Shown here piece by piece: positions 1 to 6,056 of a stretch of 8,207 bases of DNA (positions within the stretch are counted from its first letter, which is position 1; every line of letters begins with the position of its first letter). Source of the DNA: an uncultured Anaerococcus sp. GTDB taxonomy: Bacteria > Bacillota > Clostridia > Tissierellales > Peptoniphilaceae. Location: NCBI GenBank assembly GCA_902465755.1, contig CABQOK010000047.1:1-8207 (forward strand), given 5' to 3'. The notes under the pieces were generated by a model, which saw nothing but the letters and a program-made list of their open reading frames with translations, did no database searches and had not been told where the DNA came from. A program made the position numbers and the translations under genes.

Positions 1-991
1 GAGAGAACTTGTAGTGATCTGCTATAGCCCTTATTATCTCGTAATAATAGCTCTCCTTGGTGGAAGTCGCATAAGGGTCAATGGCTCCCTCGTTTATGGA
101 TAGGTCGTAGTCTGGTATAACAAGGTCCCTATCGACTTGAAGGTGAAAACCAAGTCCATTACAGTCAGGACACATCCCTATTGGGGCGTTAAAGGAGAAC
201 ATGTTTGGTGTAATCTCTGGGAGGGAAACGTGGCCTTCTGGGCAGGCAAGCTTAGATGATAGGAGTATGTCTTCTCCTCCTATAACATCTATAATAACCA
301 AACCCTCTGCAAGTCCTAGGGCTGTCTCTATGGAATCTGTAAGTCTCGCATCGATTCCATCCTTGATCACAATTCTATCTACAACTACAGAGATATCGTG
401 CTTTTTGGTCTTGGATAGGTCGATATCTTCTGCCAAGTCGTACTTTTCTCCATCGATTACAACCCTTACATATCCATCCTTCTGGATATTTTCTAGGGCT
501 CTTTTGTGAGCTCCCTTTTTTCCTCTGATTACTGGGGCAAGGATTTGAATTCTCGTTCTTTCAGGAAGTTCCTTTACCCTATCGACCATCTGGTCTATAC
601 TTTGGGCTTCTATTGGTCTACCGCATACTGGACAATAGGCATCTCCTACTCTTGCATAAAGGAGCCTATAATAATCGTAGATTTCTGTAACTGTTGCTAC
701 TGTAGATCTTGGGTTTCTGTTAGTTGTCTTCTGGTCTATGGATATAGATGGAGATAGTCCCTCAATGGAGTCCACATCCGGCTTATCTACATTGCCCAAA
801 AACTGCCTAGCATAGGAAGATAAGCTTTCGACATAACGTCTTTGTCCTTCCGCATAGATCGTATCGAAGGCAAGAGTAGACTTGCCCGATCCCGAAAGGC
901 CTGTAAATACAATCATCTTATCCCTTGGAAGATTGATATCTACGTTTTTGAGATTGTTGGTTCTTGCTCCCTTTATCTTAATTTCTGTCAA
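1..991 (-). CDS. uvrA: UvrA, excinuclease ABC subunit A, N-terminal 330 residues (C-terminus beyond left edge)
   Basis: UvrA is the ATPase that finds DNA damage and loads UvrB in nucleotide excision repair. The reading frame is open from a TTG start at 991 to the left edge, covering about a third of the usual ~940 residues. Visible motifs are Walker [10 protein letters not shown] with Lys37 (the same number as in E. coli UvrA), the SYARQFLG segment near residue 60, the conserved [21 protein letters not shown] region (about 85-105), CPVCG at 120-124, and the first zinc-module region ending in [17 protein letters not shown] (cysteines 274 and 277). The first half of that module reads C250-P-E-G-H254, so the second ligand is His or is shifted. 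No ATG lies near the start. TTG gives the standard N-terminus ([15 protein letters not shown]) and has an AGGAG at 7 nt. It overlaps the uvrB stop, so it is co-transcribed with and probably translationally coupled to uvrB. Identification is certain; only completeness is limited. Confidence 0.97.
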   Translation of the reverse strand, partial: MTEIKIKGARTNNLKNVDINLPRDKMIVFTGLSGSGKSTLAFDTIYAEGQRRYVESLSSYARQFLGNVDKPDVDSIEGLSPSISIDQKTTNRNPRSTVATVTEIYDYYRLLYARVGDAYCPVCGRPIEAQSIDQMVDRVKELPERTRIQILAPVIRGKKGAHKRALENIQKDGYVRVVIDGEKYDLAEDIDLSKTKKHDISVVVDRIVIKDGIDARLTDSIETALGLAEGLVIIDVIGGEDILLSSKLACPEGHVSLPEITPNMFSFNAPIGMCPDCNGLGFHLQVDRDLVIPDYDLSINEGAIDPYATSTKESYYYEIIRAIADHYKFS

Positions 992-2958
992 TTAATCACT
1001 CCTGTAAAATTATCTTTCATAGACTTAATCTGATCACGGAGGGCTGCGGCACGCTCGAAGTCAAGCTCCTCTGCTGCCTTATACATCTCAGCTTCCAGAT
1101 TGATTAGTATTGATTCTATATCGTCTTTGCTGAATTCTTCAACTTCCTCTTCTTCCTTCTTCTTGGTGATTTGGATGATTTCAGCTATATTTTTCTTGAT
1201 TGTTGTCGGTACTATGCCGTGCTTTTCGTTAAACTCTTCTTGAATTGACCTACGACGTTCAGTTTCATCGATAGACTTTCTCATAGATCCTGTTATGGTA
1301 TCTGCATACATGATTACCCTACCCTCGGAGTTTCTCGCTGCCCTTCCTATGGTCTGGATAAGAGAAGTCTCAGAACGGAGGAAGCCTTCCTTGTCTGCAT
1401 CTAGGATTGTTATTAGAGAAACTTCTGGTATATCAAGTCCCTCACGGAGGAGGTTGATTCCTACAAGCACGTCAAACTCTCCTAGACGGAGCTCTCTAAT
1501 AATCTCACTTCTCTCTATAGTTTTAATATCTGAGTGAAGGTATCTGACCTTGATTCCATTTTCTGTAAGGAAGGTCGTAAGGTCTTCTGCCATCTTTTTG
1601 GTAAGAGTAGTAACGAGGACCCTTTCTTTTTTGGCAATAGTCGCATGGACTTCTTCTATAAGATCGTCTATCTGATTTGCTGTTGGTCTTACCTCTATCA
1701 GAGGATCTAAAAGCCCAGTTGGTCTTATGATTTGATCGACCATCTTGCCATGGGTCTTCTCCTTCTCGTAAGGTCCTGGAGTTGCTGAAACATAAACTGC
1801 CTGATTGATCAATTTTTCAAACTCATCGAACTTAAGCGGTCTGTTATCTAGGGCAGAAGGAAGCCTAAAGCCGTAGTCAACCAAGTTTTGCTTACGGGAC
1901 CTGTCTCCTTCATACATTCCTCCAACCTGTGGTATAGAAACGTGGGACTCGTCCACCATTAGGACAAAGTCTTCAGGGAAATAGTCGATTAGGGTATAAG
2001 GCCTAGAGCCTGCTGGTCTTTGGCTTAAGTGTCTAGAATAATTCTCAATTCCAGAACAGAAACCAATCTCCCTAAGCATTTCTATATCGTATTTGGTCCT
2101 TTGCTCGAGCCTTTGGGCTTCGAGGAGCTTATTTTCCGAATTAAGCTCGGCCAATCTTTCTTCAAGCTCTTCTTCTATAGTAACAATTGCCTTTTCTGTC
2201 TTCTCGCTAGATGTCGCATAGTGGCTGGCAGGGTAAATGTAAGCATGGCTGATCTTTGCAGTAACCTTGCCTGTCAAGGAATCAAACTCCGAAATCTCGT
2301 CAATCTCATCTCCGAAAAACTCAAATCTAATGGCCTTTTGGTCAAAACCTGCAGGGAAAACATCCAGGATATCTCCCCTACGTCTGAAAGTCCCCCTGGT
2401 AAATTCCACATCATTTCTCACATATTGGACATCGATTAGCTTTCTCATTACATCTTCCGGGCTAATCTCTTGACCTGGACGGAGGGATACTACAAGCTTC
2501 TGATACTCGATAGGATCTCCCAAGCCGTATATACAAGATACACTCGCCACGATTATAACATCACGCCTCTCAAAAAGAGCCATGGTCGCAGAGTGTCTCA
2601 TCTTATCTATCTCGTCATTGATAGAAGAGTCCTTGGCAATATATGTATCCGTAGCTGCTACGTAGGCTTCTGGTTGGTAATAATCGTAGTAGGAAACGAA
2701 ATACTCGACAGCATTGTCCGGGAAAAACTCCTTAAACTCCGTAAAAAGCTGATAAGCCAAAGTCTTGTTGTGGGCAAGAACCAAGGTAGGCCTTTGGACA
2801 TTTTGGATAATATTAGCCATGGTAAAGGTCTTACCAGAACCTGTTACACCACGGAGAATCTGATGATGATCTCCCGCTTCGATTCCCTTCGATAATTTAT
2901 CTATAGCATAAGGCTGATCGCCTCTAGGTTTATAATCCGATTTTAAATTAAACTTCAT
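988..2958 (-). CDS. uvrB: UvrB, excinuclease ABC subunit B
   Basis: UvrB is the damage-verifying helicase-like subunit of nucleotide excision repair; it receives DNA from UvrA and recruits UvrC. At 656 residues it has the full family length (about 650-670). In order: Walker A GVTGSGKT with Lys43; the beta-hairpin region [21 protein letters not shown] (about 90-110), which inserts between DNA strands; the Walker B/DEAD-like DESH at 336-339; helicase motif [11 protein letters not shown] at 535-543; and a C-terminal UVR domain (about 614-648, ending in [13 protein letters not shown]), the UvrC-interaction helix pair. The ATG at 2958 is preceded by AGGA (2968-2965) at 6 nt, and the N-terminus ([16 protein letters not shown]) is standard. 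The TGA stop overlaps the uvrA start (TTGA). I see no clear SOS (LexA) box upstream, so damage induction is not shown by the sequence. Confidence 0.98.
   Translation of the reverse strand: MKFNLKSDYKPRGDQPYAIDKLSKGIEAGDHHQILRGVTGSGKTFTMANIIQNVQRPTLVLAHNKTLAYQLFTEFKEFFPDNAVEYFVSYYDYYQPEAYVAATDTYIAKDSSINDEIDKMRHSATMALFERRDVIIVASVSCIYGLGDPIEYQKLVVSLRPGQEISPEDVMRKLIDVQYVRNDVEFTRGTFRRRGDILDVFPAGFDQKAIRFEFFGDEIDEISEFDSLTGKVTAKISHAYIYPASHYATSSEKTEKAIVTIEEELEERLAELNSENKLLEAQRLEQRTKYDIEMLREIGFCSGIENYSRHLSQRPAGSRPYTLIDYFPEDFVLMVDESHVSIPQVGGMYEGDRSRKQNLVDYGFRLPSALDNRPLKFDEFEKLINQAVYVSATPGPYEKEKTHGKMVDQIIRPTGLLDPLIEVRPTANQIDDLIEEVHATIAKKERVLVTTLTKKMAEDLTTFLTENGIKVRYLHSDIKTIERSEIIRELRLGEFDVLVGINLLREGLDIPEVSLITILDADKEGFLRSETSLIQTIGRAARNSEGRVIMYADTITGSMRKSIDETERRRSIQEEFNEKHGIVPTTIKKNIAEIIQITKKKEEEEVEEFSKDDIESILINLEAEMYKAAEELDFERAAALRDQIKSMKDNFTGVIN
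999..1003 (-). promoter_or_regulatory. Ribosome binding site of uvrA, supports TTG start
   Basis: AGGAG on the minus strand lies 7 nt before the TTG at 991-989, inside the last codons of uvrB. It is what decides the non-ATG start and implies translation initiation at the uvrB/uvrA junction. Confidence 0.8.
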
Positions 2959-3010
2959 AAATCTTCCTTTATATATAACAAAAATTAATAAAATGGTAAA
3001 ACAGAGTTAT

Positions 3011-3040
3011 ATAGTAAATATCCTTGAGACTTCTCCACAA
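3011..3040 (-). promoter_or_regulatory. Weak candidate promoter for uvrBA
   Basis: On the minus strand TTGTGG (3040-3035) is followed after 18 nt by TACTAT (3016-3011), about 50 nt upstream of the uvrB ATG. The -35 match is poor (TTG only) and lies inside the degenerate repeat described at 3031-3108. It is offered because no better -35/-10 pair is visible near uvrB; the true start could be further up in the 425-bp gap. Confidence 0.3.
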
Positions 3041-3108
3041 GGTCGAAGTAAGGGTATGGCCTATCTAATCACAACCCTTATCCCGGGGTTTCTCCACTTC
3101 GGTCGAAG
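3031..3108. repeat. Degenerate intergenic repeat, two imperfect direct copies
   Basis: Copy one (3031-3048) is TTCTCCAC-AA-GGTCGAAG and copy two (3090-3108) is TTCTCCAC-TTC-GGTCGAAG. Read on the minus strand the shared core is CTTCGACC followed by GTGGAGAA. Copy two also forms a tiny hairpin (CTTC/GAAG around GGTC). Between them TAAGGGT (3049-3055) can pair with ACCCTTA (3074-3080). From memory, cores of the type TTCGACCGAAGTGGAGAAAT occur as dispersed intergenic repeats in several anaerobic bacterial genomes; I could not check this here. It may be a decayed copy of such a repeat. Confidence 0.5.
3049..3080. repeat. Inverted repeat TAAGGGT/ACCCTTA
   Basis: Seven perfect base pairs (3049-3055 with 3074-3080) around an 18-nt loop, lying between the two repeat copies. 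A second hairpin, ACCCTA (3132-3137) with TAGGGT (3146-3151) around an 8-nt loop, lies downstream and uses nearly the same stem sequence. Neither is followed by a T-run on either strand, so they are not terminators. Confidence 0.4.
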
Positions 3109-3186
3109 CAATGGTGGTGGTTTCGGCTTTAACCCTAGTAGAAATTAGGGTAATCCTATATCTCACATTTACTCTAACAACAAAGC

Positions 3187-3198
3187 TCCTCTAGAGGA
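3187..3198. repeat. 12-bp perfect palindrome TCCTCTAGAGGA
   Basis: A perfect 12-bp palindrome in A/T-rich spacer, about 230 bp upstream of uvrB. It could be a protein-binding site but sits next to no recognised promoter, so no role is assigned. Confidence 0.3.
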
Positions 3199-3350
3199 TT
3201 ATTAGCATAATTTCTATATCTCTCCCATTTATATTAATTTAATTCTTACTTAAATATCTTAAAAATAATTCTATTCTCGTTATATAAATATACTAAATTT
3301 CTCCTAAAATTCAATCCCTATAGAAAGAGTCGGATTTTATAAAAATCCTA

Positions 3351-3378
3351 TTGACATCGCTATCATATATGTTATAAT
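3351..3378 (+). promoter_or_regulatory. Promoter of the metal-resistance operon
   Basis: Perfect TTGACA (3351-3356) and perfect TATAAT (3373-3378) separated by 16 bp. The transcript would begin at about 3384-3386, inside the operator palindrome that follows, which fits repression by the first gene of the operon. Confidence 0.85.
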
Positions 3379-3379
3379 A

Positions 3380-3405
3380 TTCATATGAACATATACTCAT
3401 ATGAA
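3380..3405. promoter_or_regulatory. ArsR/SmtB-type operator
   Basis: A 26-bp imperfect palindrome centred between 3392 and 3393, with 11 of 13 base pairs matching. The half-sites are TTCATATGAACAT and, on the other strand, TTCATATGAGTAT. The inner part (TGAACATATACTCA) resembles the 12-2-12 inverted repeats bound by SmtB/CzrA-family zinc sensors. It starts one base after the -10 box and covers the expected transcription start, so bound repressor would block initiation. Confidence 0.75.
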
Positions 3406-3410
3406 AGGAG
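3404..3410 (+). promoter_or_regulatory. Ribosome binding site deciding the repressor start at 3415
   Basis: AAAGGAG (3404-3410, with its first bases inside the operator) lies 4 nt before the ATG at 3415. An in-frame ATG at 3385 lies upstream of it, at about the transcription start and inside the operator, with no ribosome binding site; the downstream start is therefore preferred. Confidence 0.7.
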
Positions 3411-3414
3411 CCAC

Positions 3415-3717
3415 ATGAATGATTCGTTAAAAAATATTGATGATACTACCTTAATCGACTTGGCAGATCTCTTCAAGGTCTTTGCCGACTCGACTAGGAT
3501 GAGGATAATGTATAGGTTATTTGCTGGAAGGATGAGTGTAGGCGATATAGCGCAAGCTTTAGATATGAGCCAATCCGCTATCTCCCACCAGCTCAAATAC
3601 CTCAAGGATGTTAATTTAGTTAAAAGCAAGAGAGATGGAAAGTCTATGCTATATTATCTCTCAGATGATCACGTTAAGACAATTATACAAACAGGACTAG
3701 AACATATAAAGGAGTAA
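3415..3717 (+). CDS. ArsR/SmtB-family metal-sensing repressor, zinc type (alpha-5 site)
   Basis: A 100-residue winged-helix repressor expected to bind the operator over its own promoter and let go when it binds metal. The recognition helix region reads MSQSAISHQLKYLKDVNLV (about 51-69), and the wing R73-DGKSMLYYL follows. The C-terminal helix carries D84, H86, H97 and E100 in the DxH-x10-H-x2-E pattern. This is the alpha-5 zinc site of SmtB (D, H, H, E), and the numbering equals that of staphylococcal CzrA (D84, H86, H97, H100). There is no cysteine, so the alpha-3N soft-metal site of CadC-type cadmium/lead sensors is absent. I infer a Zn(II) (or Co(II)) sensor rather than a Cd/Pb/As sensor. 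The next gene's ribosome binding site lies in its last codons, which indicates an operon. Family assignment is firm; metal identity is inference. Confidence 0.93.
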   Translation: MNDSLKNIDDTTLIDLADLFKVFADSTRMRIMYRLFAGRMSVGDIAQALDMSQSAISHQLKYLKDVNLVKSKRDGKSMLYYLSDDHVKTIIQTGLEHIKE

Positions 3718-3719
3718 TT

Positions 3720-3944
3720 ATGAAAAAGAAATTTAAAATCCAAGGACTACAATGTGCAAACTGCGGCAACAAGATTGAGGGAGAAATCAAAAAGCTCGAT
3801 GGAGTAATAGATGCTAATGTATCCTTCCTTACAGAAAAGGCCAAAATCGAACCAGAAGATGACGCCAATGTGGACGAGATTTTAGAAAAGGCAAACGAGA
3901 TTGCTGATAGAATCGAGCCAGGTTGCCAATTTATAGCTAAATAG
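3720..3944 (+). CDS. Free-standing HMA-domain metal-binding protein
   Basis: A 74-residue protein that is a single heavy-metal-associated domain: FKIQGLQCANCGNKIEGEI at the N-terminus gives the CxxC metal site (C12, C15), followed by the usual beta-alpha-beta pattern (LDGVIDANVSFLTEKAKIEPE) and a second helix. A third cysteine, C69, lies near the C-terminus (EPGCQF). It has a strong AAAGGAG (3708-3714) 5 nt before its ATG, within the end of the repressor gene, and is followed after 2 nt by the ATPase. It matches the domain normally fused to the N-terminus of ZntA/CadA pumps, so it probably delivers metal to, or regulates, the adjacent pump. A general copper-chaperone (CopZ-like) role is the alternative, but the neighbours favour zinc/cadmium. 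Confidence 0.92.
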   Translation: MKKKFKIQGLQCANCGNKIEGEIKKLDGVIDANVSFLTEKAKIEPEDDANVDEILEKANEIADRIEPGCQFIAK

Positions 3945-3946
3945 TT

Positions 3947-5788
3947 ATGTTTAAGAATATCACAAAAGAACACAGAGACAGATTAAACGAGCTCATAATC
4001 CTCGCTCTTTTGGGGGCCTTCCTCCAGATTATGAGTATGTTTTTCTACTTGGGATCTTTCAGAAAATGGGCCTTCCTGATTCTTTACATCCTATCAGCCA
4101 AGGAAGTACTACTTAAGGCTTTTAAGGGAATAAGACACGGATCTGCCCTAGATGAGAACTTCCTTATGTCTCTTGCTACAATCACAGCCTTTATCATAGG
4201 CGAATACGTAGAGGCAGTAGCTGTTATGCTTTTCTATTCCTTCGGAGAACTTTTCGAAGACATTGCCACCCAAAGGTCAAGAGATAATATCAAAGACCTC
4301 CTAGACCTTGTACCAGATGTGGCAAATAGGATAAATGAAGATGGCAGCACGGAAGAAGTCGATCTAGATGATATAGAAGTAGGAGATATAATCCTAGTCC
4401 GAGATGGAGAAAAAATCGGAGTAGACGGCAAGGTAATTGAAGGGACGGCAAGTCTTGATACATCTTCTGTTACTGGAGAGTCTATGCCAGTTTCAGTAGA
4501 ATTAGGAGATGAAGTAATTTCCTCATCCCTCGTTACAGATGGAATAATCAAAATCGAAGCTACGACAGAATTCGACGACTCTGTTGCAGCTAGAATAATG
4601 GAGCTAATCGAAGATTCCGCAGCAAGTAAATCTGATAGCGAGAAGTTTATCTCTCGCTTTGCAAGAATCTACACACCAATAGTCGTAGGTCTTGCCCTAG
4701 CTCTTGCTATCATACCACCCTTATTTATGGGAGGAGCATGGTCTGATTACCTCCTTCGTGCGGCAACCTTCCTAGTACTTTCCTGCCCATGTGCCCTAGT
4801 TTTATCCGTTCCCCTATCCTTTATGTCAGGGCTGGGGCTTGCGAGCAAAAACGGCATCCTAATTAAAGGTAGCCAATATTTCGAAATCCTCGATAAGGCA
4901 GAAGTCCTACTTACAGACAAGACCGGAACCTTAACTACAGGAGATTTCAAAATCAAGGATATAAAAATCGAAGAAGGCTTTGATCGTGAAGAAATTATTG
5001 ACTATCTCTTCAACATAGAAAACATGTCCACCCATCCTATTGGCAGGGCTATAAGTAAAGAGCTTGACAGAGAAGAGAAAGACCTCTTTGAAGAAATTAA
5101 AAACGAAAAGGGCCAAGGTGTAAAGGCAAAGACTAAAGATGGAAAAATTATCAAAGTTGGTTCTCCAAAATATCTCAAGATAGATGATAAAGAAGAAAGA
5201 GCCATCTACCTATCTATTGACGATAAGCTTGCGGCAAGTGTCTATATAGAAGATGACATCAAGGATAAATCCCAAGAGACAATTGCGAAACTTAAGGATA
5301 AATTTAAAGAAATAGCCATAGTATCAGGTGATAATCTCGCTGCAGTTAAAGATACAGCGGATAAGCTTAAGCTTGACAGCTACTACGCCCAAGTCATGCC
5401 AGATGAGAAGCTTAAAATAATGAAGACCTACCAGGAAAAGGGAGAAAAGACAGTCTTCGTAGGCGACGGTATAAATGATGCCCCAGTCCTCAAAAACGCC
5501 GACCTTGGAATTTCTATGGGAGAAACTGCATCTGACCTTGCTATAGAATCATCTGACATCCTAATAACAAACGGAGAGTTTTCACAAATAGAAAAGCTAG
5601 TCAACATTGCAGGACTTACCAACACAACAGTAAAACAAAATGTAACATTTATAATGCTTGTGAAAATCGCAATCCTAATCCTAGGCTTATTCGGTCACGC
5701 CAACATGTGGATGGCAATCTTCGGCGACGTAGGAGTTTCAATCATATCCATCCTATGGGCAATGAGAATACTAAAAAAGAAAATATAA
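3947..5788 (+). CDS. zntA: P1B-2-type heavy-metal exporting ATPase (ZntA/CadA family), lacking N-terminal HMA domain
   Basis: A 613-residue inner-membrane P-type ATPase that pumps divalent soft metal out of the cell. It has four N-terminal membrane helices (about 16-105), the actuator-domain TGES (176-179), helices 5 and 6 (about 242-300) with the transport motif C280-P-C282, the phosphorylation site D324-KTGTLT, the P1B-specific HP pair (H363, P364), the hinge GDGINDAP from 506, and helices 7-8. Lys573 in helix 7 and Asp594-V-G596 in helix 8 match the Lys and DxG that mark Zn/Cd/Pb pumps such as ZntA (K693, D714); the copper-pump signatures are missing. The N-terminus starts directly with the first helix: the usual fused HMA domain is encoded by the preceding separate gene. 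A TAA in this frame at 3938-3940 closes it upstream. No ribosome binding site is visible, so translation is probably coupled to the HMA gene, whose TAG ends 2 nt before. Zinc is the likeliest substrate given the repressor; the symbol is a family assignment. Confidence 0.95.
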   Translation: MFKNITKEHRDRLNELIILALLGAFLQIMSMFFYLGSFRKWAFLILYILSAKEVLLKAFKGIRHGSALDENFLMSLATITAFIIGEYVEAVAVMLFYSFGELFEDIATQRSRDNIKDLLDLVPDVANRINEDGSTEEVDLDDIEVGDIILVRDGEKIGVDGKVIEGTASLDTSSVTGESMPVSVELGDEVISSSLVTDGIIKIEATTEFDDSVAARIMELIEDSAASKSDSEKFISRFARIYTPIVVGLALALAIIPPLFMGGAWSDYLLRAATFLVLSCPCALVLSVPLSFMSGLGLASKNGILIKGSQYFEILDKAEVLLTDKTGTLTTGDFKIKDIKIEEGFDREEIIDYLFNIENMSTHPIGRAISKELDREEKDLFEEIKNEKGQGVKAKTKDGKIIKVGSPKYLKIDDKEERAIYLSIDDKLAASVYIEDDIKDKSQETIAKLKDKFKEIAIVSGDNLAAVKDTADKLKLDSYYAQVMPDEKLKIMKTYQEKGEKTVFVGDGINDAPVLKNADLGISMGETASDLAIESSDILITNGEFSQIEKLVNIAGLTNTTVKQNVTFIMLVKIAILILGLFGHANMWMAIFGDVGVSIISILWAMRILKKKI

Positions 5789-5800
5789 AACCTAGTATTT

Positions 5801-5830
5801 CCGACGCAAAATTTGCGTCGGTTTTTCTTT
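5801..5830 (+). terminator. Intrinsic terminator of the metal operon
   Basis: CCGACGCAAA (5801-5810) pairs with TTTGCGTCGG (5812-5821), a perfect stem, followed at once by TTTTTCTTT. It lies 13 nt after the ATPase stop codon. Confidence 0.93.
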
Positions 5831-5847
5831 ACTAACTTCTACTTAAG

Positions 5848-5877
5848 TTGAAATTTGTATCGTATACTTGTTATAAT
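5848..5877 (+). promoter_or_regulatory. Candidate distal promoter of brnQ (P1)
   Basis: TTGAAA (5848-5853) and perfect TATAAT (5872-5877) with an 18-bp spacer. It would give a leader of about 170 nt before brnQ, containing the inverted repeat at 5899-5948. Confidence 0.5.
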
Positions 5878-5884
5878 TATAACA
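5869..5884. promoter_or_regulatory. 16-bp perfect palindrome over the P1 -10 box
   Basis: TGTTATAATTATAACA reads the same on both strands and contains the whole -10 box of P1. Its position suggests an operator. It resembles A/T-rich Fur/PerR-type boxes but lacks their 7-1-7 spacing, so no regulator is named. Because TATAAT repeated on both strands gives palindromes in A/T-rich DNA, chance is possible. Confidence 0.35.
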
Positions 5885-5898
5885 CTAAGACAATATCG

Positions 5899-5948
5899 TA
5901 CTATTGATGAAATAATTTCTGCTTTTATAAATTATTTAGAGTATAGTA
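5899..5948. repeat. 50-nt interrupted inverted repeat upstream of brnQ
   Basis: The outer arms TACTAT (5899-5904) and ATAGTA (5943-5948) and the inner arms AAATAATTT (5910-5918) and AAATTATTT (5929-5937) pair perfectly, separated by a symmetrical 5+5 nt internal loop, with a 10-nt apical loop. It would lie in the 5' leader of a P1 transcript and upstream of P2. It has no G/C clamp or T-run, so it is not a terminator; a binding site or RNA structure is possible. Confidence 0.4.
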
Positions 5949-5982
5949 GACTTCGTACACATTAATTCTTAGAAAATACCCT

Positions 5983-6010
5983 TTGCTAAAAAGATTACAG
6001 TGAGTATAAT
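5983..6010 (+). promoter_or_regulatory. Candidate proximal promoter of brnQ (P2)
   Basis: TTGCTA (5983-5988) and perfect TATAAT (6005-6010) with a 16-bp spacer, giving a leader of about 40 nt that includes the brnQ ribosome binding site. Confidence 0.5.
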
Positions 6011-6043
6011 ACTAATTAATTATTAAAATTTTTGTTTAATTAT

Positions 6044-6050
6044 AAAGGAG
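6044..6050 (+). promoter_or_regulatory. Ribosome binding site of brnQ, supports TTG start
   Basis: AAAGGAG ends 6 nt before the TTG at 6057. No in-frame ATG is near, and the TTG start yields the normal short charged N-terminus ahead of the first membrane helix. Confidence 0.85.
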
Positions 6051-6056
6051 AAACTT

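Larger units (their letters stand above)
2959..3350. other. Long intergenic region between divergent uvrB and the metal operon
   Basis: This stretch contains no credible gene on either strand. Its uvrB-proximal third (about 3030-3160) is richer in G+C and holds a pair of imperfect repeats and small inverted repeats. The remainder is very A/T-rich, with a 12-bp palindrome at 3187-3198 and a small A/T hairpin (GGATTTT at 3332-3338 with AAAATCC at 3342-3348) just before the next promoter. The change in composition inside the gap suggests an inserted or expanded repeat element in otherwise A/T-rich spacer; this is inference. Confidence 0.6.

Noticed and set aside
2959..3160. SOS (LexA) box for uvrBA
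   Set aside because: I found no GAAC-N4-GTTC or close match between uvrB and 3160. The nearest similar string, GAACATATACTC at 3388-3399, has two mismatches in one half-site and belongs to the operator of the divergent operon.
3081..3160. Riboswitch in the uvrB leader
   Set aside because: The hairpins in this patch match no riboswitch core I know, there is no expression platform with a T-run, and uvrB is not a usual riboswitch target. A repeat element explains the structure better.
3200..3225. Minus-strand mini-ORF coding MLIIL (ATG near 3208, with GGGAG upstream) as a leader peptide
   Set aside because: It has only five codons, is remote from uvrB, and shows no attenuator structure linked to it; chance is sufficient.
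3332..3348. A/T hairpin GGATTTT/AAAATCC as a terminator or operator of the metal operon
   Set aside because: It has a 3-nt loop and a mostly A/T stem with no T-run, and no transcript is expected to arrive there. It lies just before the -35 box and may be chance in A/T-rich DNA.
3385..3414. Upstream ATG as the start of the ArsR/SmtB repressor
   Set aside because: It lies in the operator at the probable transcription start without a ribosome binding site, while the ATG at 3415 has AAAGGAG and gives a protein whose zinc-site numbering equals CzrA.
6015..6050. CodY box or T-box controlling brnQ
   Set aside because: The best CodY-like string (AATTTTTGTTTAATT) has about five mismatches in 15, concentrated in the centre, and no T-box antiterminator sequence is present in the leader.
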